A model generated the notes under the pieces. That model was not told where the DNA came from. It saw only the letters and a program-made list of their open reading frames with translations, and searched no databases. Shown piece after piece: positions 1 to 5,330 of a DNA stretch of 15,230 nt; within the stretch, counting starts at the first letter, position 1, and each line of letters opens with the position of its first letter. Both the position numbers and the translations under genes were made by a program. The stretch covers positions 1-15,230 of the forward strand of contig JAKIVF010000088.1 in assembly GCA_021647145.1 (NCBI GenBank). The letters are read 5' to 3'. This DNA comes from Methylococcaceae bacterium. GTDB lineage: Bacteria; Pseudomonadota; Gammaproteobacteria; Methylococcales; Methylomonadaceae.

Positions 1-96
1 CCTTTCTCAGCTTATGAATCCTATCTTTCCCTGAAGAAAGAACTATTTAATGTACTTTCTAATATTGGAATAACTTACAATGTTGAGTTTTCTTGA
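1..96 (+). CDS. 3' end of an unidentified CDS (partial)
   Basis: Frame 1 is open from the window edge to a TGA at 94-96 and encodes 31 residues ending LSNIGITYNVEFS. Codon use looks protein-like, with a basic, leucine-rich stretch (LSLKKELFNVL) typical of an amphipathic helix near a C-terminus. The start and most of the protein lie outside the window. I do not recognise the family; the tail is loosely like the end of an MscS-type channel, but that is too weak to use. All three plus-strand frames are closed between about 84 and 110, so this protein does not read into the PEP-CTERM tail that follows. Confidence 0.4.
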   Translation, partial: PFSAYESYLSLKKELFNVLSNIGITYNVEFS

Positions 97-104
97 AAGG
101 TTAA

Positions 105-233
105 ATTAATTTTACGTGGGTACTTACCTCAACACCGGGCATCTCCGTTTTACCTTCATCAGCAGTCCCAGCTGTTTTTTCGTTGTTTGGTTCAGGAATT
201 TTGGGGCTGATTGGGATGAGGAAAAAAGCATAA
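105..233 (+). pseudogene. Orphan PEP-CTERM protein-sorting tail (remnant)
   Basis: Frame 3 from 105 to the TAA at 231-233 encodes about 42 residues. The last 22 have every part of a PEP-CTERM signal: a VPA motif (residues from 165), then LFGSGILGLIGM as the hydrophobic helix, then RKKA at the C-terminus. In Gram-negative bacteria with exosortase, such tails direct exported, usually exopolysaccharide-associated proteins to cleavage at the membrane. Here the frame is closed by TAA at 102-104, contains no ATG, GTG or TTG start that would give a sensible protein, and lacks a signal peptide or body. A hairpin follows the stop within 5 bases, as at a real gene end. I infer the 3' remnant of a deleted or frameshifted PEP-CTERM gene. 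Confidence 0.6.
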
Positions 234-237
234 AAAC

Positions 238-263
238 CCTATCATTTATAGTTTTATGATAGG
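238..263. terminator. Hairpin after the PEP-CTERM stop, possible terminator
   Basis: A perfect 8-bp inverted repeat (cctatcat / atgatagg) flanks a 10-base A/T loop. It begins 5 bases after the TAA at 231-233. The plus strand has no uridine run after it. Read on the minus strand the stem is followed by GTTTTTA, which is a better terminator shape, but no minus-strand gene is evident upstream. It is probably a weak transcription end. Confidence 0.35.
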
Positions 264-286
264 AATTATCTCTTAAGTTAAGTCTA

Positions 287-342
287 TGGAGGAACTTTAG
301 CTGCAATTGATATTAGATTGAATCGTGGCTTAAGCTCCTCCA
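287..342. repeat. 15-bp imperfect inverted repeat (near-palindrome)
   Basis: Positions 287-301 (tggaggaactttagc) pair with 328-342 (gcttaagctcctcca) at 13 of 15 positions, with a 26-base spacer. No T-run follows and no gene lies inside. It ends 4 bases before the ATG of the small ORF at 347. It could be a remnant of a small mobile element, an RNA hairpin in that ORF's leader, or a binding site. At 56 bases, and without T- or anticodon-arm signatures, it is not a tRNA. Confidence 0.4.
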
Positions 343-346
343 AATA

Positions 347-466
347 ATGATTAAAGAAAGGAAACAAAATGGGCACACTAGAAAAAAACTTTACCATACC
401 ATCGTATTAATAAGTCTATATCTAGCATTTATAATACCTACATACCTTTTACCTTATGTAGGATAA
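347..466 (+). CDS. Possible small single-span membrane peptide (39 aa)
   Basis: An ATG-to-TAA frame of 39 codons encodes a basic start (MIKERKQNGHTRKK), then a hydrophobic stretch from about residue 18 to 37 (TIVLISLYLAFIIPTYLLPY). This is the layout of a small inner-membrane protein or an isolated signal peptide. There is no convincing Shine-Dalgarno sequence, and the pyrimidine-rich stretch before the ATG argues against good translation. It stops 9 bases before the next gene's probable original ATG (476), so it could be a leader peptide or a broken gene's signal sequence. Low certainty. Confidence 0.22.
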   Translation: MIKERKQNGHTRKKLYHTIVLISLYLAFIIPTYLLPYVG

Positions 467-521
467 AACTCAGAAATGATCAAGATGAAACTCCCTAGTC
501 AAATTTTTAGCTGGTTTTTTA

Positions 522-1202
522 TTGTTTTTTCCTATGGTCATTTTTGCCGATTCTGATCGTCCAACTTTTAATAAGGAGTCAGGCATATTGGTAATCCCGA
601 AGGCAAGTGTAGATAACGTAGAATTGTATGAAAACGTAAAGTTACAACTAAATTTTTCTACCGGTACATTTACCTTACTTAATGCAACGCCAGTTAGTAA
701 TCTGCCAGTCAATAATTTTGATAGGGTGGTAGGCGAATTGCTAATACCAACTTGTGCAGTTGACGTAACTTTATATGAAAATGTACGGTTGCAACTAAAT
801 TTTTCTACTGGCCAGTTTACTTTACTTAATGCAACTCCAATAAGTGATCCTGAAACACCTGAGAGCACTTATTACCCAGGTATAGATGTAGATATTACAA
901 TTCTAAAAAATGTGACACCTGGCCATAAAGAGGCAATAGTTAATTTGTGGCAGATTCAGACTTCTCCTAACAAAAAAGTAGTCTCCGAACCGATTGTTAA
1001 AGATCCAGATTGCAGTAGCTATGGATTCCCTGTTCAGTTCCTTACGACTAAAACATTTAATGACGGTACTGCTCTTTCGCTCTTTCTCCGTAATCCAGAA
1101 TTAGGCGATGATACAAAGTGCAATGTATATGATTTTACTACGGCTAATAAAAATAGGGGCTCTGAAAGCTTTTTGCTTTACTATAAAGATGTGCCTAATT
1201 AA
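522..1202 (+). CDS. Secreted protein with duplicated 50-residue module; signal peptide frameshifted
   Basis: Numbered from the TTG at 522, the open frame is 226 residues with no recognised family name. Residues 21-60 and 71-110 are near copies: each begins G-x-L-x-IP and continues LYENV(K/R)LQLNFSTG and FTLLNATP, a beta-strand-rich unit. The remainder (about 111-226) has two cysteines (C164, C200) that may form a disulfide, and it matches nothing I recognise. The start is odd. An ATG at 476 or 485 in another frame encodes MKLPSQIFSWFFIVF, and removing one T from the run at 525-530 would join it to PMVIFA-DSDRP, a classic cleavable signal peptide with an FA/DS cleavage site. A weak AGGA lies at 460-463. 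The real gene is therefore probably 476-1202 with a one-base slip from sequencing error, mutation or phase variation. As it stands only a TTG (522) or ATG (534) start is available, with a short hydrophobic leader. Confidence 0.65.
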   Translation: MFFPMVIFADSDRPTFNKESGILVIPKASVDNVELYENVKLQLNFSTGTFTLLNATPVSNLPVNNFDRVVGELLIPTCAVDVTLYENVRLQLNFSTGQFTLLNATPISDPETPESTYYPGIDVDITILKNVTPGHKEAIVNLWQIQTSPNKKVVSEPIVKDPDCSSYGFPVQFLTTKTFNDGTALSLFLRNPELGDDTKCNVYDFTTANKNRGSESFLLYYKDVPN

Positions 1203-1516
1203 GCTCCAGTTGTTAAGCCAGAGAAGTAGAATCAAGGGAGTATTTAAACAGTAATAATATTGTATATATGAAATAATCGGAGTCAAGTAGTCAGGGACAA
1301 GGTACAAATTAAACATCACTCACCTTTTTAACACCATCTGATAGATTGATAAGCTTTTAATCTATACCTGACCTTAGTTATTTATACTGCACCACTGCCA
1401 GTTAGACTTGGGTGGTACTAAAAACTCTAATTATTCTTTTTTTTATGCCTTACAAAACACCATTCACGATAAACCACGCGCTGAAAAAGAGGGTTCTTAC
1501 CCATAAAGAATATACA
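1203..1516. other. Gene-free intergenic stretch with weak hairpins
   Basis: These 314 bases lie between two convergent genes and have no supported ORF. Visible structure is limited. A 7-bp inverted repeat atagatt / aatctat lies at 1341-1365. A bulged hairpin lies at 1391-1416 (accac/gtggt plus cca/tgg), and a T-rich tract (about 1434-1444) follows 20-30 bases later. A small GGGT/ACCC hairpin at 1491-1502 is followed on the minus strand by CTCTTTTT, a weak candidate terminator for the minus-strand gene ending at 1517. None is strong. Confidence 0.4.
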
Positions 1517-2203
1517 TTATGTATCTAAATGATCGCCACTAGAATATTCTCTATTTTTTGTTTTAACCTGCACTGTTATCCAAGTAATAATAATTAAAAT
1601 TATCGGAATAATCAGTTTATACGGGGTATTGTCTTCTTCTATACCAACGGTAAAAGGCAGGTGGGAATCTAATTTTTCACCTTCATGCATGATTGTTATA
1701 TGGGTTAAGTATTCACCTATACCAAAAGGTGTGAAATCAATTTTAGCATCCATTGATCCTTTTTTTATCTTTTGAGGTTCTTGATAAAAGATTCTTGTTC
1801 CTTCAGGCTCTTTAGTTACCTCAAACTCTACAGTGGTATTTCTCAGTTTTTTCCCTTCGTAATCAATAACTAAATGTGTTAATCCTAGTTCTGGAATGTT
1901 ATGGCAATAACTTGCACCCGGTGCTAATATTGGTGTGTAGGCTGAGAAATGAACGACTTCATTTCCTACAGATATACGACAGGTATCAATTTCATTTTTT
2001 GCTCCTCTATGTGCAGTAGCTGTTGATGAAAAAAATAGGCTTAATAGTATTGTTACTAAAGCTAAGGGTTTGTATCTTGAAAATTTCTTTTTGAAGCTTA
2101 ATAAACTATTTTTTCCTGATTTTGTTGGTAGTTCTTTATGTAGATCCTTCTTATTATTTTCAATATAAAAAATATTTTTTTTATTAGTTATTATTATTTT
2201 CAT
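1517..2203 (-). CDS. Membrane-anchored periplasmic protein, mature N-terminal His
   Basis: The 228-residue protein has an unusually long basic leader (1-44), a hydrophobic core (about 45-60), and a good signal peptidase I site, STATA before H65-R-G. A periplasmic domain covers about 65-194, followed by one C-terminal membrane span (195-213, LIIPIILIIITWITV) and a short charged cytoplasmic tail. The domain has two cysteines (C75, C100) and many histidines (H65, H85, H101, H110, H168, H173, H181). A histidine at the mature N-terminus is how CopC-like proteins and histidine-brace copper sites begin, so metal binding is possible but only inferred. The beta-rich pattern (TTVEFEVT, YLTHITIMHEG) suggests an immunoglobulin-like or YtkA/CopC-like fold. 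The ATG at 2201-2203 is supported by GAGAGG about 5 bases upstream (2209-2214). No family is recognised. Confidence 0.7.
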   Translation of the reverse strand: MKIIITNKKNIFYIENNKKDLHKELPTKSGKNSLLSFKKKFSRYKPLALVTILLSLFFSSTATAHRGAKNEIDTCRISVGNEVVHFSAYTPILAPGASYCHNIPELGLTHLVIDYEGKKLRNTTVEFEVTKEPEGTRIFYQEPQKIKKGSMDAKIDFTPFGIGEYLTHITIMHEGEKLDSHLPFTVGIEEDNTPYKLIIPIILIIITWITVQVKTKNREYSSGDHLDT

Positions 2204-2312
2204 AAAGCCTCTCTTTTGTTTAATATTTTGAAATAATTCCTCAAGTTTCCAATATTAATTTATTAATTAAAAATATATACAGAATTAAGTTCTATAACTT
2301 GGGTAGAATTAT

Positions 2313-2431
2313 TGTTTGTCTTCATCTAACACACGGGTTTGTGTTGGTAGAGTAATGCCAGAATAATTGCCGAGAAGAGTCAGTGGTGTATAGCTGACTA
2401 CGCAACTTTGGCACAACGCAGAAGACAAACA
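2313..2431. ncRNA. Candidate structured RNA or MITE-like element
   Basis: An 11-bp perfect closing stem (tgtttgtcttc 2313-2323 / gaagacaaaca 2421-2431) encloses 97 bases that can fold further. Hairpin 2326-2333/2340-2347 (ctaacaca / tgtgttgg, 8 pairs including one wobble) has a 6-base loop. Stem 2356-2362/2407-2413 (tgccaga / tttggca) encloses ttgc/gcaa (2367-2370/2402-2405). Inside that is hairpin 2378-2383/2394-2399 (agtcag / ctgact). Every arm is compatible with the others, giving a three-way junction. The alternatives are an expressed RNA or a small inverted-repeat element. I saw no target-site duplication and no T-run, so strand and ends are uncertain. It matches no RNA family that I recognise. 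Confidence 0.4.
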
Positions 2432-2447
2432 GAGTGATTCAAATACC

Positions 2448-2511
2448 TTAGTACAAGCGAGTTGTCGAAGTTATTTCGTGTACATTTCTTAGTACTGTTT
2501 TAATTAGTACT
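2448..2511. promoter_or_regulatory. Three copies of TTAGTAC, possible operator
   Basis: TTAGTAC occurs at 2448-2454, 2489-2495 and 2504-2510. The last two extend to TTAGTACT, with the self-complementary core AGTACT at 2491-2496 and 2506-2511, 15 bases apart. Repeated palindromic hexamers at this spacing can be binding sites for a dimeric regulator. No start codon with a good ribosome binding site follows on the plus strand, and lpd ends to the right, so a target gene is not obvious. Confidence 0.2.
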
Positions 2512-2648
2512 CTTATCTACTATATCAAAATGGTGATAAATGGCAAAACTATCCAAAAGTTATAATTTTTTAGCCAATTACTTTATTCTACTTTTTTCGG
2601 ATACAGTCATTTAACTTCACACGGAAGTAACCTGCCGTTTCTATAACC

Positions 2649-4100
2649 TTACTCTAGCAGTGTAGGTGGTAAGTGTAAGGCTCTATTATCCAAAGCTAGT
2701 GCTGCCTCATGTATAGCTTCTGATATGGAAGGGTGAGCATGAATGGTTCTTGCAAGATCTTCTGCACTGGCAGAAAATTCCATAGCTAATACAGATTCGG
2801 CGATTAATTCAGCGGCTTGTTCTCCAATAATATGTACGCCAAGAATTGCATCAGTTTCAGCATGCGTAATAATTTTAACCATACCGTCCGTTTTTCCTGC
2901 TGCCAGTGCACGTGCCGAAGCGGAAAATGGAAAAGTCCCGACTTTATATGGTTCACCTACTGCCTGTAGAGCCTGCTCTGTTTGACCAACCCAAGCTATT
3001 TCTGGTGAGCTATAAATAACGCTAGGAATAATATTATAATTGATGGGTTTGCCTTGCTCGGCTATATTTTCTGCAACAAAAATACCTTCCTCCAGACCCT
3101 TATGTGCCAGCATGGGGCCAAGAGAGGTTAGGTCCCCAATTGCATAAATTCCAGGAAGGGATGTACAGCAATTTTCATCTACATGGACAAATCCATTATC
3201 ATCCAGCAATAGTTCTGTTGCTGCTGCCGCCAGGTTTTCACTGTTTGGTTCACGGCCTGTAGCTACAATCAGTTTATCTAGACGAATTGTGTGGGTTCCA
3301 TTATTATCTTGATATTCTACCGTTATTCCTTTCACTTCTTTTTTTGTAGAAATAACTCTAGCACCAAGACGGATATCTAAACCTTGCTGAGTAAATATTT
3401 GGTAGGCTTGTTCTGATATTTGTTGATCGGCAGACGTTAAAAAAACATCTTGTGCTTCTAACAGAATTACATCTGAGCCTAGACGACTCCATATGCCAGC
3501 TAATTCTAAACCAATAATGCCTGCACCTATTATCGCCAATTTTTTTGGTGTTTCCAGAAGACTAAGTGCTAATGTTGAATCAATAATTGATTCGTTATCA
3601 ATAGGCGCACAAGGTAATTTAGAAGGATGTGACCCAGCTGCCAGAATAATATGTTCAGCAGAATAAACGGTGCTTTTTCCTGTATTTATATCCATTGCTT
3701 CAACCTGACCAACTGCCAATAATTTTCCATGTGCATGAATGCAATCAATATTATTCAGTTCAAATAAATGAGTGACGTGTTGGCTTAAAGAATTAATAAT
3801 AGAATCTTTTCTATTAATCATTTGAGCTATATCGATAGTAAGGTTCTCAATTTTTATGCCATGGGCAGAAATCTCATTATTCAGTAGATTAAATATTTTT
3901 GAAGATTCTAATAGTGCCATCGAAGAGATACAACCAGCATTGACAAATGTTCCCCCTGGGCTAGAGTTACCCTTTAGATTGCTCCAATTGTCAATACATG
4001 CAGTTTTTAAACCTAATTGAGCGCAACGAATAGCCGCTACATAACCGGCAGGCCCCGCTCCGATAATGATGACATCATAGTTTGGTTTTGATGTGGCCAT
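2649..4100 (-). CDS. lpd: Dihydrolipoyl dehydrogenase (E3), variant redox centre
   Basis: This FAD enzyme reoxidises the dihydrolipoyl group of the 2-oxo acid dehydrogenase E2 and passes electrons to NAD+. At 483 residues it is of normal length. The FAD-binding GAGPAGYVAA begins at residue 14, NAD-binding GAGIIGLELA begins at 192, IVATGREPN spans 278-286, the second FAD motif YAIGDLTSLGPMLAHK spans 319-334, and the C-terminal interface includes H456-P457 and E461, the catalytic His-Glu pair. The oddity is the redox motif: the usual GGTCLNVGCIPSK reads GGTFVNAGCISSM, so the first cysteine is F52 (TTT) while C57 remains, and the following Pro and Lys are also replaced. As written it cannot form the standard disulfide. 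It is last in the sucA-sucB-lpd operon, 11 bases after sucB, with only a weak AGG upstream. It could be a diverged subfamily with altered chemistry, or a damaged gene. Confidence 0.9.
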   Translation of the reverse strand: MATSKPNYDVIIIGAGPAGYVAAIRCAQLGLKTACIDNWSNLKGNSSPGGTFVNAGCISSMALLESSKIFNLLNNEISAHGIKIENLTIDIAQMINRKDSIINSLSQHVTHLFELNNIDCIHAHGKLLAVGQVEAMDINTGKSTVYSAEHIILAAGSHPSKLPCAPIDNESIIDSTLALSLLETPKKLAIIGAGIIGLELAGIWSRLGSDVILLEAQDVFLTSADQQISEQAYQIFTQQGLDIRLGARVISTKKEVKGITVEYQDNNGTHTIRLDKLIVATGREPNSENLAAAATELLLDDNGFVHVDENCCTSLPGIYAIGDLTSLGPMLAHKGLEEGIFVAENIAEQGKPINYNIIPSVIYSSPEIAWVGQTEQALQAVGEPYKVGTFPFSASARALAAGKTDGMVKIITHAETDAILGVHIIGEQAAELIAESVLAMEFSASAEDLARTIHAHPSISEAIHEAALALDNRALHLPPTLLE

Positions 4101-4111
4101 AAGCTAAATAC

Positions 4112-5329
4112 CTATAAGTTAAGTAGAAGGTGCGCAGGAGACTCCAAGCATTCTTTAATCGTCACTAAAAACTGTACCGCTTCTTTTCCATCAACTAAGC
4201 GGTGATCGTATGATAAAGCTAAATACATGATTGGACGTATAACTATTTCACCATTTTCAACTACGGGTCTTTCCGTTATTGCATGCATACCTAGAATTGC
4301 ACATTGAGGAGGGTTCAAAATCGGTGTGGATAGCATAGAACCAAAAATACCACCATTGGTGATAGTAAACGTGCCACCCGTTAAATCCTCATAGCTTAGT
4401 GAGCCCTCTTTAGCCTTTGATCCATAGTTAAAAATACTTTTTTCAATGCCTGCAAAATCTAGTTGGTCTGCATCTTTTATAACTGGAACAATCAACCCGC
4501 GCGGGGTTGAAACAGCAATGCCCATATCGTAATATCCATGATAAATAATATCATTCCCATCAATAGAAGCATTAATTGCAGGGTGTTTTTTTAGGGCTTC
4601 GATTGATGATTTAACAAAAAAAGACATAAATCCTAGTTTTATTTCGTGCTTTTGTTGAAAGCGGTCTTTGTATTGATTTCTTAAATCAATAACGTTTTTC
4701 ATGTTGACTTCGTTAAAAGTTGTCAACATAGCTGCGTTTTGTTGGGCTTGTAATAAACGCTCCGCTACTTTTGCACGTAGACGAGTCATCGGGACGCGTT
4801 GCTCAGGTCTAAAGCTGGATGCTGATGTACTTGAAATAGCTTCTGATTCAGAAACTATTTCTGCTGTTGAGGTAGGTCTTTGCGTTGCTGGTTCAGCAGT
4901 TTGCTGGCTGGTTTCAATATATTTCAATACATCGGCCTTGGTTAGTCTGCCATTTTTTCCAGAGCCGGTTACAGTATGTGGGTCAATATGGTTTTCTGAT
5001 ATTAATCTTCGAACTGCAGGGCTTAATGGGATATCTTCATCAGAAGATGAGGTGAGTTTTTGTGCCGGAGAAGGGGCTACTTCTTCACCATTTTTTAATT
5101 CTAATATCGCTAAAACATCACCACCAACAACTGTTGCACCATCTTGTTGAAGAATTTTTCTGAGTATGCCAGATTCTGGAGCAGGGACTTCTAGCACAAC
5201 CTTATCCGTTTCCAAATCAACCAAATTGTCATTTTTATTTACGAATTCGCCTTCTTTTTTATGCCAGGTAGCTAGTGTTGCATCAGCAACAGATTCAGGT
5301 AGGCTAGGAACCAGAATTTCAAAACTCAT
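4112..5329 (-). CDS. sucB: 2-oxoglutarate dehydrogenase E2, dihydrolipoyl succinyltransferase
   Basis: The E2 core transfers the succinyl group from E1 via lipoamide to CoA, forming succinyl-CoA in the TCA cycle. With the start at 5329 it has 405 residues, the usual length. One lipoyl domain (1-77) carries the lipoylated lysine K43 in LETDKVVLEV. A Glu/Ala/Ser/Thr-rich linker leads to a peripheral subunit-binding domain (about 100-138, LSPAVRRLISENHIDP). A second linker precedes the catalytic domain (about 178-405), which ends with the active-site motif SYDHRLVDG (H376, D380). An in-frame ATG at 5344 lies inside the sucA 3' end. I prefer 5329 because it gives the typical MSFEILVPSLPES start and sits 6 bases after AAGGAA (5336-5341). 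That site also overlaps the end of sucA, so the two genes are probably translationally coupled. Confidence 0.96.
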   Translation of the reverse strand: MSFEILVPSLPESVADATLATWHKKEGEFVNKNDNLVDLETDKVVLEVPAPESGILRKILQQDGATVVGGDVLAILELKNGEEVAPSPAQKLTSSSDEDIPLSPAVRRLISENHIDPHTVTGSGKNGRLTKADVLKYIETSQQTAEPATQRPTSTAEIVSESEAISSTSASSFRPEQRVPMTRLRAKVAERLLQAQQNAAMLTTFNEVNMKNVIDLRNQYKDRFQQKHEIKLGFMSFFVKSSIEALKKHPAINASIDGNDIIYHGYYDMGIAVSTPRGLIVPVIKDADQLDFAGIEKSIFNYGSKAKEGSLSYEDLTGGTFTITNGGIFGSMLSTPILNPPQCAILGMHAITERPVVENGEIVIRPIMYLALSYDHRLVDGKEAVQFLVTIKECLESPAHLLLNL

Positions 5330-5330
5330 A

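Larger units (their letters stand above)
2204..2648. other. 445-base intergenic region with foldable element and repeats
   Basis: No supported ORF lies here. The left part is the A/T-rich upstream region of the minus-strand gene starting at 2203. The middle contains the foldable element at 2313-2431. To its right are three copies of TTAGTAC (2448, 2489, 2504). The stretch next to the lpd stop (about 2600-2648) contains only a 5-bp ACTTC/GAAGT hairpin without a T-run, so no convincing terminator for the operon is seen. Confidence 0.45.

Noticed and set aside
124..306. 60-codon minus-strand ORF
   Set aside because: It lies antisense to the PEP-CTERM tail, which explains the open frame; no ribosome binding site or recognisable protein.
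288..342. tRNA-like ends (GGAGGA... and ...TCCTCCA)
   Set aside because: Only 55 bases, wrong discriminator position, and no T-arm or anticodon arm.
1101..1319. 72-codon minus-strand ORF overlapping the 3' end of the secreted protein gene
   Set aside because: Largely antisense to a real gene and A/T-rich; composition alone explains the hydrophobic residues.
2313..2431. Integron attC site
   Set aside because: One end partly fits RYYYAAC (atctaac, 2324-2330), but no matching GTTRRRY partner at the other end and no integrase or cassettes.
2743..2985. 80-codon plus-strand ORF
   Set aside because: Antisense shadow of lpd, whose protein match is unambiguous.
4701..5150. 149-codon plus-strand ORF
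   Set aside because: Antisense shadow of sucB linker and lipoyl regions; no homology-like motif.
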